A DNA stretch of 64,000 nucleotides from Orobanche coerulescens (taxonomy: Eukaryota; Streptophyta; Magnoliopsida; Lamiales; Orobanchaceae), in assembly GCA_033398695.1 (NCBI GenBank), contig CM065809.1, positions 87,525,644 through 87,589,643 on the forward strand, written 5' to 3'. Shown here piece by piece: positions 1 through 10,741 of the stretch (positions are counted from its first letter, which is position 1; the number at the start of each line of letters is the position of its first letter). The notes under the pieces were generated by a model. It ran no database searches, had not been told where the DNA came from, and saw only the letters and a program-made list of their open reading frames with translations. The position numbers were made by a program, and so were the translations under genes.

Positions 1-295
1 CCTTCTTCTCCATCTACTGTCCTAGCTAAAACATTTTCCATTACAAAGAAGACAAACTTGTCCATGTTGGTTTTAAAATTGGACAAGAACCACTTTGTCT
101 GGGGCATTAAGAGAACATCTGTCTCATGACAAAAACTCATGAGAAATTGCTCTGTATCCTGGGGGAGTTCCCACCCCAGCTACTATTTTCAACAAGGGTT
201 TGCAGTTTAGTGAATGAGAGTGATTTGAAATTTTTCCACTCTTCAAAGACAGTTATGAATGAAACTTGAAGAATGTGATGTTTTACCATGTAGAG

Positions 296-1644
296 CTATT
301 CCACAGATAGCTCCAAGGGGTTGCTGTCAAGGAGATTGAGTGAGTAGCCTGCCTCAAGAATGTTGATGAACAGGTCAACTTCCTCTTCCTCTGTCATGCT
401 CGGCAGGGTGAGTAGAGGAATTACATCAGCAACTAAGTCTGAGCGATCAGGCTGCTCAAATAGGTCTTCTTTAGAGTGATCAGGAGCAGGAGCTGGAGTG
501 GTTATTATCTGCATCTGAACTGCAGAGACGGGTTCAGGTGCAGATGACTGAGGTATCTGCTCTGCATCCTCAAAGTTGAGTCGTCTGGGCCTCTTGGGAG
601 AAGGGTCAGGTGAAGATTGGATTTGAATTAGCTCCTATGGTGCTGGTCCTTTTCTCTTGAACCTGAGGGCCATGGGAGTGTTGTCAGAATCTGAGTCGGT
701 ATGATCTGCAGGTGACTCATGAACTGCAGCTTGGTCACCGGCATCAGACTCGTCTGTATCCGAGGGGTGGTAGGGAGGAGACCCACTAGACATTTCTCTT
801 AGCATCTGGGCTTCCTTCCTTTCTCCACCCAATCTCTTCAATGTATCTTGGTCCAGGTGACCAAGTCTCTTGTGAACGTGAAAGGGATCAACATTCCCCT
901 TCGCCTTTCCGAGATACTCCAAGATCCAGCTTATCTACATCCCAAAAGTGAGCTTGGTCTTGAACTTCTTCTTGTCCTCCATCCAATGAACATTATTAAC
1001 CTTGCAGACTAGTTGTCTGTAGATATAATCAGTCCAATCGATTGACTGATGCTGGATAAGTGCTCCCACCACCATCAATTTTGCAGACGACATCTGGTCA
1101 TAGCTGTCCGCCATTCCCATCGCAATTTTGTTTGTGATGTCTAGAACATATCGATATTCCGCTTCAGGTCACTTCTCTTAGACGTTAGCTTCAGCTTGGA
1201 CAGCTGTTCTTGTAACTTGATTTCGAGCCATGTTTCGGCCGCGCTCTGTTTTAGGGCTTCAATGGCCACGCCTCGAGATCACATCCCGAAAGCCTCCTTG
1301 ACTGTCTGAGGGGTAATTGTAACTTCCTCTCCAAAAATTGCACTTTTGATTCCTGCTTCCAAGACCTCAGCTTCCTTAAAAAATGAAATTACAGCTTCCT
1401 TGTAGATGTATTTGGGGCTAATGTCCAAAAATTGGTAGATCCCATTTTTCTTCGTTGAGATGATCTGGTATACGCCCGTATCCAGATTCGCCTCTAGCAA
1501 GCCCTCGAAATCAACTACCACACTGAAAATGATCTGGTCCTTGACAAGCTTCAGGTTAACGCCTTCAAAGTAAGATTCCATTTCTGCAAAAGAAATTTTC
1601 GCTGAGTGTATTGAAGGTTCAAAGAAATTTTTGCTCTTAAACAC
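296..1644 (-). pseudogene. Degraded ORF downstream of a copia pol, function unknown
   Basis: Reading on the minus strand, the best preserved part is a 121-codon frame at 1644-1279 that begins with Met and contains FSVVVDFEGLLEANLDTGVY and ends in EAFGM before a TGA. Further frames at 1120-935, 922-635 and 514-296 follow in the same direction, separated by stops and frameshifts. The later part is acidic and rich in Ser, Asp and Glu (a DTDESDAGDQ-type tract). I do not recognise a domain. Its position, about 500 bp downstream of a copia RNase H end on the same strand, is where SIRE-type copia elements carry an extra ORF between pol and the 3' LTR. I infer it is such an accessory ORF, but a captured host gene fragment is possible. 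It cannot make a full protein as it stands. Confidence 0.4.
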
Positions 1645-2154
1645 CTAGGGTTTCTCGAGTTTGAAGAAGGTAAAGTTCTTGTGAAATGGGTTCGCCTACT
1701 TAAATAGCCATTTGAAATGACGTTTTGAATTTAATATTAATTAATTTAAGTGGCGGTTCATCTTTTGAGAATTTAAAAAAATGACGGTTTGAATTTTTAA
1801 TTGGACATAGTGGCAGTCGTGTGAACGTGTATATGCCACGTGTAAATAAATAATAATATAATATTCAAGTGTCGGTCAGGAATAAGAAAACTTAGTTGGT
1901 TGACAGTTTGACTTCTTGACTGCTCAGCATCAGGTAGCTTGAGTCGCCTGTGGTTTTGATCAGCTAGGTTTCTTGGTCTGTCCTTCGTCTTCTTGTCTGA
2001 TCTGTCCAGGTAGAATGATTGTCTGTTCTGATCAGGTGGATCCTCCTTGACTGCTTCAGGTAGCTCTTCCTTGTCTGCATAGATAAGTTCCTTCCCTTGT
2101 CTGATCTGGTCATTAGGCAACTTTCTCATCTGTACTAGATTCCCAATCTAGTAA

Positions 2155-2811
2155 TCAAAGTTCCCTGCTTAGCTCCAAAAACCCTTCTTCTGGCAAAGGT
2201 TTGGTGAATATGTCAGCAATTTGGTATTCAGTACTGACTCTTTCCACTCTAACTCCTTTGTTAAGCACATGGTCTCTGATGAAATGATGTTTGACATCAA
2301 TGTGCTTCGTCCTTGAGTGCAATACTGGATTGCTGGTTATTGCGATTGCACTGTTGTTATCACACCATATAGGGACTTCATTTGCAATGATGTTGTAGTC
2401 CCTTAGCTGTTGTCTGATCCATAGAATCTGGGCACAACAGCTACTTGCTAAACTAGGATATCAATCTGGTTCCTAGGAATTGGCACATTCCACTGGTGCT
2501 TTTCCTATTATATTTACATCATGCGAAGTCTGCATCTGAGTATCCTCATAGCTCAAAGTTATCATCTTTAGGATACCATAGTCCAACATTGAATGTAGAC
2601 TTAAGGTATTTGATAATCCTTTTAGCTGCATCCTGGTGAGACTGCTTTGGCTTGGATTGAAATCTTGCACATACACCCACGGCATATGATATGTCTGGCC
2701 TGCTTGCAGTCATATAAATGAGTGATCCAGTAAGTTATCTGTAGTGGGTTTAATCCATTGATATGCCTCCTTCATCTTCATCTAGGTGTGTGCTTGTGCT
2801 CATAGAAATTC
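2155..2811 (-). pseudogene. Ty1/copia reverse transcriptase end and RNase H remnant
   Basis: The minus-strand translation contains TASRPDISYAVGVCARFQ (the conserved end of copia RT), then KSTFNVGLWYPKDDNFEL, then HIDVKHHFIRDHV and ADIFTKPLPEEGF, which are the hallmarks of copia RNase H and its C-terminus. Several stops and at least one frameshift interrupt it. The family function is reverse transcription and RNA removal in the virus-like particle. The 5' part of this pol gene is cut off at 2811, where the LTR of the Tork element begins. The missing half is not seen beyond 34040, so the old element was broken by that insertion and then lost sequence. The SIRE/Maximus type is my best lineage guess. 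Confidence 0.8.
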
Positions 2812-2821
2812 TGTTGGGAGT

Positions 2822-2862
2822 ATGACCTCTAATGCCACTCAAAGGATATTGAGTGAGGTCAT
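2822..2862 (+). other. Stem-loop at the start of the Tork LTR
   Basis: ATGACCTC at 2822-2829 pairs with GAGGTCAT at 2855-2862, and inside it CACTCAA pairs with TTGAGTG. The copy in the 3' LTR (32218-32258) has ATGCCCTC and GAGGGCAT, so both sides of one pair changed together. Confidence 0.6.
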
Positions 2863-4034
2863 TGTACTTGTAATTATGTAAATCATTAATATAAGGCAAT
2901 GAATGTTTCTTTATTTACTGGTAGTTACTGGCGTTCCTAACTCGTAAATATACATATAGAAACTAGTCCATGTATTTGAGAGCAAAATGTTCCACTCATT
3001 ATTGGATAAGGAGGTCGGCATTGGAAAGGTTTATAGCTCAAATACTTAATCGTTCGCAAGTCGATGAAACTTGACTGGGCATTAAGTTTATGTGAAGACT
3101 CGTATGACGTGTTCTTTGACATGGAGAGTGCCTGTCGAACGCTAATGTTTAGTGAGAGCACACGTTATAGGTATGCTAATTGGATTAGTATACTCGAACC
3201 GACTCACCCTCGATTCGTCACACGGATTTCACTCCGGGACAGTCCATGACGGAATCGAAAGGTTGTGATATTTATTCGTGAACCTTCGACTTGAGGATTT
3301 AGTAGGGATGTGCTTGTGACATCAATATTTTCATTAGAGTAGTTCGACCCTATAAACCGGAAGGCAGGGGTCAACCTCGACGTGCATCTTGATGGGCAAG
3401 TAGCAGGTCCTATTGAATACCAAGATAGAATTCTTTCTCCTGTTAGTGAACGGGTTAAATGTCCTATGCGGTTATTGGCAGATGAGATCATAAGTCTTTG
3501 GCCAAAGCATTGGAGCTAGTTGTATTGGATACACGAGAGCTCGATGATCTCGATTTGCATTACGCATGTATAGTGTCAAGTAACAGATAGGGTTTGACTG
3601 ACCGTGACCCTATAACTTGATCCGGACATTTGAAACAAGGGTTTATACGTATACTGGTATTCACGACAGAATGGTTCTTGAATGATCCCAATCATTCGTT
3701 CTCGGTTAAGTGCAGTAGGCCCAGTGGCTAGCTGGTGCTACTACTCTTTAGTTCCTCCCATTGCTGACTGAGACGGACCTACCGAGTCGCGCAATAGGAT
3801 TGACCACGGAATGAATCAATCTTATTCTCTCGTAATGAATATTAGATATTGAATATCTAATTTATTGGGACATTGGATGTCTAAATTGATTTATTGGATA
3901 AATTAATTTACGGCCTAATGAAATAAATAAATTACTGGGTGATTAATTTAATTCATGAAAATAATTATTTCTTGGATAAAGTAATTATGTTATTATGTAT
4001 TTGATATGATTAATTAATTGGATTAATTAATTGA

Positions 4035-4042
4035 TATAAATA
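4035..4042 (+). promoter_or_regulatory. Candidate TATA box of Tork 5' LTR
   Basis: TATAAATA, preceded by two copies of the palindrome TTAATTAA at 4010-4017 and 4023-4030. The same arrangement is at 33439-33446 in the 3' LTR. The surrounding DNA is very AT-rich, so the palindromes alone are weak evidence. Confidence 0.5.
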
Positions 4043-4777
4043 CATCAGAACGGATTCGGAGTTTATCTGTTTGACTCATGAGTCAAACGACCGAACTCCA
4101 CCTAACCTTATAGATGCCCCCCCCCCCCCCCAATTTCCACCACCTTTCATCTTGTCTTTTATTTCCATTTTTAAATGGAAGACAATGACTTGAAAGGCAT
4201 CTCTCATGTGAGATGAGATCTTTAGTGGTTGTTGGTGAATAAAGAATGAATAAAGGGAGAAGACTTGTGACTCTCTTACACACTATTGATTCCATACGTA
4301 AGTAGTAGAGAGAGAAATAGTGAGAAATAACTTAGAGTTCTTTCCAAAATCTTCATCTCATTCTTCATCTTGTTCTTGTTGTTCTTGGAGAAAAATCAAG
4401 AAATTAATTGAGAGAAATAAATTATACACTTAGAGTGTTATAATCAAAGCTTCATCACTTGATTCTAGCCGTAACCTTAGAGGTTAATCAAGTGTTGTCA
4501 TTCCATTCGTTTCACTGACGCGTGACAAGTAGAGACGCGGTTTTTTCGGCGTTGGATCATCCAAGGGCTTGGAGCATTTTGGATCGTTTGGGGAATAGCT
4601 CAAGAGAAGGAATTCCATATAATCAACGGACAACAAGGGTATGATTTCGAATCTTCCTTTGTTTATTTTATATTCGTATATGCGTAGCTCGATCGATCCT
4701 CGTAGAGATTTGGATCGAATTAATTTTCATTTTACCGCATCCGCTGGGCCTTTGTTTTAGGCACCGAATCCCAAAAG

Positions 4778-4790
4778 GGGTATCGGAGCG
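4778..4790 (+). other. Primer-binding site of the Tork-type element
   Basis: GGGTATCGGAGCG resembles the plant consensus TGGTATCAGAGC complementary to the 3' end of initiator Met tRNA. It directly follows the inferred LTR end. Confidence 0.6.
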
Positions 4791-5035
4791 AGGTCTTGCG
4801 ATCGTATATAAGATACATAGCATTTGGAATGCTTATTTTGTGATTTAAAATCACTTTGATAATCGAAGATATTTTATTGTTCGTCGTAGTGTCGTTTTTC
4901 CGTGATTTTATGTTATGGTATAAATCAGATTTTTATTGGAAATATGATTTATATTAATAATATTCAGATCAGGAATAACAGGATTTTAGAAATCTGCCCG
5001 AAAACGAGCTGTATCTAATCGTTGGACGATTTTCC
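4791..5035 (+). other. AT-rich untranslated leader of the Tork-type element
   Basis: No gene seen. This is ordinary AT-rich leader between the primer site and a GC-rich repeat block. Confidence 0.5.
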
Positions 5036-5338
5036 ATACAGCTGCCGAGTGTGGCCGAGCACGTCCGGCTTGTGGCCGGACGCTTGCTGTATTCTGCCGT
5101 CAGTGCCCGAGCACGTCCGGACCGTGGCCGGACGCTTGTTGTATTCTGCCGAGTCCTGCCGGGTGTGTTGCTGTATCGAGCCGAGTGCTCGCTGGATCAA
5201 CCTGGACGCTTGTTGTATTCTGCCGAGTCCTGGCGGGCGTGATGCCGTATCGAGCCGAGTGCTCGCTGGATTCGGCCGAACGCTTGCTGTATTCTGCCGA
5301 GTCCTGCCGGGCGTGTTGCTGTATCGAGCCGAGCACTT
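5036..5338 (+). repeat. GC-rich minisatellite in the Tork leader, left part
   Basis: Imperfect tandem units of about 58-73 bp share CGCTTGYTGTATTCTGCCG and GTATCGAGCCGAGTGCTCGC. Three long units start near 5136, 5209 and 5282. The GC content contrasts with the AT-rich flanks. The gag-protease gypsy element is inserted in the third unit, and the array resumes at 9514. The long overlapping ORFs seen here on both strands are a by-product of the repeat. Confidence 0.75.
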
Positions 5339-6403
5339 TGTCACGCCCCGAGAGAAACGACCGACAGAGTGCTCGGACACACCCGCACAGAGGGGTGCAA
5401 GTTCCAGCGGATCAACGTGCACGGGGCACGTTCGGGACTGCAAGGCCGTGTGGAGCGGCACAACCAACTGAGGGACTTAGCCGTGTGGTGCGGCATGCAT
5501 GGATGTATGGCCGAACAAGCAGGCCATCCGGGCAACAAAGTGCCCAACAGAGGGACAAGGCCATCAGGCCAGATGCGGGACTACCTGGGCGGCAGGACAA
5601 GGCACGCCGGGAACCGAACGGACGAGTGCATCGGACAGGCACGCCGCTTCGGGACAATGCGGGACAAGATGACGCGATGAGGCACATCCGAGGGCCGAGA
5701 CTTGGACACGGGCAATAGACACCCGCGAGGGGTGCGCGCGAGGGATGCACGGAGCTCCCCCCTATAATAGGCTTAGCGGGATAAAGCCTTGTGAGTGCAC
5801 TAGACATTGGAAAGCTGAGAAGTCCACTATGAGGAAGTTGTACTCATAACATTCCAGAAACGGACTGGGATGGTCCAGAACATCAAAGATTAATCTGGAG
5901 GCATGTGTGGAAGGCCTGGTCGGGTTACATGGAGACGCACCGAGTTGGGCCGAGCTGGCCGTGTCGGGCCGAACGAACCAGAAAGACCCAGAAACTTGTG
6001 GAAGGTGCTGGATACTCTTGGATGAGTCAAGAGACTTGTAACTTAGGACATGTTTCTAGACATTGTGTAAAGATATTGTACTTAGAATACTCTAGAACAT
6101 GTAATAGTGTAGGAGGATCTAGAAGCCTCCAAATGAGGAGGTGGAGGAAGGTTCTAGTGATAGGGAGTAGTATAAATAGGGAACTTGAGGCTCATTTGCA
6201 GCCATCCTTGGGAAAGCTTTGTAAGAGACATACTTGTAATTCTTTGTAACTTAGTGGGAGAAAACATTCCATTAACCCATTACCTCTCTTTCGTTGTGCC
6301 AACTTTCATACTTAGCCAACTTCAGAGAGTTTAAGGCTGACTAGCAAGAGGGTTGCTAGGCCGCATGACGCTTAGGAGCATAGCAAACTCTAAGCCCATG
6401 ACA
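5339..6403 (+). repeat. 5' LTR of the gag-protease gypsy
   Basis: It begins TGTCACGCC and ends near CCCATGACA. It matches 8406-9513 but lacks a GC-rich segment of about 30 bp present in the right copy near 8808-8840. A TATA box is at 6171. Confidence 0.85.
6171..6179 (+). promoter_or_regulatory. Candidate TATA box, gag-protease gypsy 5' LTR
   Basis: TATAAATAG in the 3' third of the LTR, identical to 9281-9289 in the right LTR. Transcription would start about 30 bp further on. Confidence 0.6.
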
Positions 6404-6405
6404 AG

Positions 6406-6418
6406 TGGTATAGGAGCC
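6406..6418 (+). other. Primer-binding site of the gag-protease gypsy
   Basis: TGGTATAGGAGCC lies 2 bases after the LTR and differs slightly from the initiator Met tRNA complement TGGTATCAGAGC. Confidence 0.6.
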
Positions 6419-6482
6419 ATCGTTAGCCACACAAGGAGGTGTGCAAGACTGTGGGAGTCGACGCTAACGATCAGCAGGCATC

Positions 6483-8341
6483 ATGGCCGACGGACAGATC
6501 GAGGCAGGCATCAATGTGGAGGACGGACGAGTCACAGAGGCTGACAAGGTCCGGGGACGTGGAGAAGTCCTAGCTGAAGGGAAAGCCAAGCGTGGCAAGA
6601 GCAAGGCGCGCGGTGTGGTGCTGCCGCAACACGAGGAGAACCCGGCATGAAGCCGACTTCTTGAGCATGAAGACATCCAAAAGATCATACTCACCTTAGC
6701 ACACCGCCCACCCGACATCGAGGACGACATCGAAGCTCTTGGGCAGCGCATCACTAACACCCAATTGAGCACGGAGGAACGCGTGGGTACTCTCTAGAAA
6801 GCTGTTGGCCAACTGGAAGGGCACACGTTGGACCAGCTCGAGACCTTCAAGAGGGAACAACTCTCGTTGCGCAAGGAGATAGCAACGATCGAGGATCATG
6901 TGGCAGCCAGCATCACGGATATGCGCAAGCAGTATGCTGAGTTTTGCGAGGTAAGTGCCAAACGTTTTGAAGATTTTTGTGATAAAATCTGTCGGGCAAG
7001 CAACTCGGGCACCAACTCGAATGGTGGGCTGAGCTGGAACAGCACATTTGGCGGGGCGAGGTTCGAGGGACCAAGGGTCGAGGTCCCCAAACCCAAGGAG
7101 TTCATTGTCAAGAGAGACGCCAAGTCAATCGAGGAGTTCCTATGGCGAATGGAACTTTACTTTGACGGTGTGGGACTGACGGACGAGAAGGCCAAAGTAC
7201 AGCAGGCTGCACTATATCTTGCTGACGATGCAGCGCTGTGGTGGCATCATCGATAGGCCGGTGTTGCAAAAGGAACTTGCCAACCGATTGGAACTTGGGA
7301 CTAGTTCATGTCGGAACTCAAGACACAATTCTATCCCGGGCATACATGATATGAGGCAAGGAAGAAACTCCGCGAGCTCAAGCATAAGAATACCATTCGG
7401 GACTATGTTCGGGACTTTACATCAATCATGCTCCAGATTCCGGACATGACTGAGGATGATCGACTATTTTTCTTCCTGGATGGACTTCCGAGTTGGGTGA
7501 GGGACAGAGTACAAAGCCGCGAGGTAAAATCTGTCCATGAAGCAATCAAAGCGACTGAGTCCCTAGCCGAATTCGAGAACAGGAAGGAGCCGCGAGCTGA
7601 GGGTCAAGCCAAAGGCGGGGAAGACACCCGCACGTCAGTACAGCAACCAGCCCAACCATCACGGGGAAGATTCGGGATGAGACTGCAACACGACGCGGAC
7701 AAGCCATACTACTCGGGTGAACGCAGGGGCGCTCCCGACCAACGAGGATGCTTTATGTGCAGCGGAGCTCATCGGATGAAGGACTGTCCGAAAATGGGGA
7801 AGCTCAACGCCCTGGCTGAATGCGAGGGGCCAACGATTGATCACACAGACGTGCAGCAGGTAAGCACGATCCAACAACTTAATTCTGTCGTCAGTGCAAG
7901 CAGCGAGGGACTGCGTGGAAGCAAGTTGATGTTCGTGGAAGGAACCATCAGCCACCAACCCATCAAGGCCTTGGTCGACACGGGAGCCAACTACAACTAT
8001 ATCACTGAGGCCGAAGCAAAGAGATTGGGACTACTTGTGCAGCCATGCAAGGGCTGGATGAAATCCAACAACGGACCAGCAGTGCCTATCACAGGAGCAG
8101 CAAACGGTGTGTGAATCGTGCTCGGAGACTGGGAAGGCCGAGTGCACTTCAAGGTCACCACGATGGATGATCGGGACCTAATTTCCCACAAGCAAAGGTA
8201 CTACGGGTGAACGGTCCAAACAAACCCATCACTATCCCCTTGACAGTGGAGCAAGTACCCTACGCAGTGATGGCAACACTTCGATTTCGGAAAAAGTTGA
8301 CCGAAGAGGAAATGCCGATGTACTGTCTAGGATCAATGTAG
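6483..8341 (+). pseudogene. Gypsy gag plus aspartic protease, with nonsense mutations
   Basis: One reading frame runs from the ATG at 6483 (MADGQIEAG) to 8114, broken only by stops: TGA at 6648, TAG at 6795, TAG at 7254 and two more before 7350. The frame has a coiled-coil-like N-terminus, a gag capsid-type region (FLWRMELYFDGVG, then AALWWHHR), a zinc knuckle CFMCSGAHRMKDC near 7750 (CX2CX3HX4C, one residue shorter than usual) and a protease site ALVDTGANYNYI near 7970. A TGA at 8112 and a frameshift follow, after which a protease-like tail ends at 8339-8341. No polymerase follows. Gag would form the particle and the protease would cut it. Several stops fit C-to-T change of Arg, Gln or Trp codons. 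Confidence 0.85.
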
Positions 8342-8393
8342 TACATCGAGGAACCGAGTAGCAGCACACGTCGACGAGGGCGTCGACGGAACA

Positions 8394-8405
8394 GGCGGGG
8401 GAGAG
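8394..8405 (+). other. Polypurine tract of the gag-protease gypsy
   Basis: The purine-rich run GGCGGGGGAGAG lies directly before the 3' LTR start TGTCACG, the expected site for plus-strand priming. Confidence 0.6.
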
Positions 8406-9513
8406 TGTCACGCCCCGAGAGAAACGACCGACAGAGTGCACGGACAGACCCGCACAGAGGGGTGCGAGGTCCAGGGGATCAACATGCACGGGGCACGTTC
8501 GTGACTGCAAGGCCGTGTGGAGCGGCACAACCAACTAAGGGACTTAGCCGTGTGGTGCGGCATGCATGGATGTATGGCCGAACAAGCAGGCCATCCGGGC
8601 AACAAAGTGCCCAACCGAGGGACAAGGCCATCAGGCTAGATGCGGGACTACCTGGGCGGCAGGACAAGGAACGCCAGGAACCGAACGAACGAGTGCAGCG
8701 GACAGGCACACCACTTCGGGACAACGCGGGATAAGATGACGAGATGAGGCACATCCAAGGGCCGAGACTCGGACATGGGCGACGGACACCCGCGAGGGGT
8801 GCGCGCGAGGCGCTGGGCGCACGCGCGGGCAGCGTGCGAGGGATGCACGGAGCCCCCCCGCCCATAATAGGCTTAGCGGGATAAAGCCTTGTGAGTGCAC
8901 TAGATATTGGAAAGCTGAGGAGTCCACTATGCGGAAGTTGTACTCGGAACATTCCAGAAACGGACCGGGATGGTCCAGAACATCAAAGATTAATCCGGAG
9001 GCATGTGTGGAAGGCCGAGTCGGATCGGGTCGGGTTACATGGAGACGGGCCGAGTCGGGCCGAGCTGGCCGGGTCGGGCCGAACGAATCAGGAAGACCCA
9101 GAAACTTGTGGAAGGTGCTGGAGACTCTTGGATGAGTCAAGATACTTGTAACTTAGGAGATGTTTATAGACATTGTGTAAAGATATTGTACTTAGAATAC
9201 TCTAGAACATGTAATAGTGTAGGAGGATCTAGAAGCCTCCAAATGAGGAGGTGGAGGAAGGTTCTAGTGATAGGGAGTAGTATAAATAGGGAACTTGAGG
9301 CTCATTTGCAGCCATCCTTGGGAAAGCTTTGTAAGAGACATACTTGTAATTCTTTGTAACTTAGTGGGAGAAAACATTCCATTAACCCATTGCCTCTCTT
9401 TCATTGTGCCAACTTTCATACTTAGCGAAATTCGGAGAGTTTAAGACTGACTAGCAAGAGGGTTGCTAGGCCGCACGACGCTTAGGAGCATAGCAAACTC
9501 TAAGCCCGTGAGA
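8406..9513 (+). repeat. 3' LTR of the gag-protease gypsy
   Basis: Matches 5339-6403, with an additional GC-rich stretch near 8808-8840. A TATA box TATAAATAG is at 9281. The final bases GTGAGA differ from GACA in the left copy, so the exact end is uncertain by 1-2 bases. Confidence 0.85.
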
Positions 9514-9690
9514 ACTTGCTGTATCCAGCCGGGTAAGTGTTGTATCCTGCCGGGTGTGTGTGGGCATGGTCAGGCCCCCTTTCCTGTTTGGAGCCGAGCG
9601 CATCCTGTAGGCTGCCGGGCGTGGCCTGTAGGCTGCCGGGAAGGGTTCCTGGTGCTGCTGGGCAGTTTCGAGGCTGTCGGGCACTGGGTC
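9514..9690 (+). repeat. GC-rich minisatellite in the Tork leader, right part
   Basis: Continues the 5036-5338 array after the insertion: CTTGCTGTATCCAGCCGGG and GTAGGCTGCCGGG repeats. The units here are more diverged and shorter. Confidence 0.6.
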
Positions 9691-10710
9691 TCATTATTCA
9701 GTATATTTTCAATTATTGAATTTTCTTGTATTAAAATCATTAATTTGGAATTTTTGATGAGGGAAAAATCAAAGAAAATATTTTAAGGGTATACTATGGA
9801 CGAAAATTAAATTGTCGATTATTGTTGAATTGATTGGATCAATTCTATTTATTGTTGATTATTGATTGGATCATATGTAATCTTCTCGCTTTCCATTTGT
9901 ATAGTATTTATTGGATGAATGCTTTTGAATGGGGATGTGGTTCATGGACTTAGTTTGAATTCTTTGTTTTATTCGATTGGGTTGTAAAGCCCGTTTTGAG
10001 CCTATTTATTTTACTAGAAATATTTGTATCTAGGATGCAATTTTTCAATGTAAAATTTATATGTAATGACGAAGACCGGAGGAAGATCCGTTTCGAGAAG
10101 ATGAAGATTCAAGACGAAGACTTGTAATTAGATTACTGAGTTTTTGTTTTCTAATAACGGTCCATGAACCACATGTTGGTAGAAAGTAGGTTGTGAATGG
10201 TTGTTACATATTGTATGAATGCAACAAACGCGCTAAAATGATTAATGTGCAAAGTGTAACGTTAATCACGAAAATTCTCCCACAACAAATTATTAAGTTT
10301 ATAAGGTTTCAAGGTTTTCCTTCCCCCCATCGAGCTTTTGGGAAATTGAAATCCAAACTGGATGTGCTATGCTTCCGAGTTATCAGGGTAGTCATTCGGG
10401 GAGGACAGATAAATTACCGGGAGCGCATTGGATGCCTTCGGTTGGAGCAAATTTTATCCCTCGAAACCTGATAGGTTGCCGGATAAGATTCAATTGTGAA
10501 ACTGATTTGCGTCTATGGTATAAACTTAACTTGTTCACGAACCATAGAAACCGTATAGGTTGAGGGGAGTGAACAAGGGGACAAAGAATATCGAATCATC
10601 CATTAGATGGGTTGGTGTTGGACACCACTTTATGAAAATTAATAGACTATAAACCTGTTCGGTTGCCCTCTATTAAGATTTATAAAGAACTCGATCACCA
10701 CTATAAAGTA
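9691..10710 (+). other. Tork leader, noncoding
   Basis: No gene is seen in these 1.0 kb of mostly AT-rich sequence between two insertions. It contains a perfect 15-bp inverted repeat, ATGTGGTTCATGGAC at 9935-9949 and its complement at 10160-10174. The last five bases, AAGTA (10706-10710), are the left target duplication of the Tat-like element. Confidence 0.5.
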
Positions 10711-10741
10711 TGTTGTGTCGAGATTTATTCACCTCGACAGG

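Larger units (their letters stand above)
2812..4776 (+). repeat. 5' LTR of the Tork-type element
   Basis: It starts TGTTGGGAG and matches 32208-34040 closely up to about 4638. The last 135 bp have no partner because the right copy is truncated, so the right boundary is placed just before the primer-binding site and is uncertain by a few bases. It holds a hairpin at its start, a TATA box near 4035 and a C15 run at 4117-4131. Confidence 0.85.
5339..9513 (+). mobile_element. Gag-protease-only (TR-GAG-like) gypsy LTR retrotransposon
   Basis: Direct repeats starting TGTCACGCCCCGAGAG at 5339 and 8406 enclose only about 2.0 kb. A Met-type primer site (6406) and a purine tract (8394-8405) are in the right places. 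The internal region encodes gag and an aspartic protease in one frame, with no RT, RNase H or integrase. Such elements must use enzymes from a full-length relative. The flanks share ACTT, an imperfect target duplication, and the flanking minisatellite joins up when the element is removed. The total of 4.2 kb is far shorter than an autonomous gypsy. Confidence 0.85.

Noticed and set aside
4083..4295. Minus-strand ORF with a polyglycine run
   Set aside because: Produced by the C15 run in the Tork LTR; the other LTR copy has a different run length and no equivalent frame.
5015..5807. Long overlapping ORFs on both strands (up to 177 codons)
   Set aside because: They arise from the GC-rich minisatellite and LTR, where stop codons are rare. 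No domain, and no conservation between the two LTR copies beyond the DNA itself.
8479..9140. 157- and 169-codon minus-strand ORFs in the 3' LTR of the gag-protease gypsy
   Set aside because: GC-rich LTR by-product; the left LTR copy does not keep the same frames.
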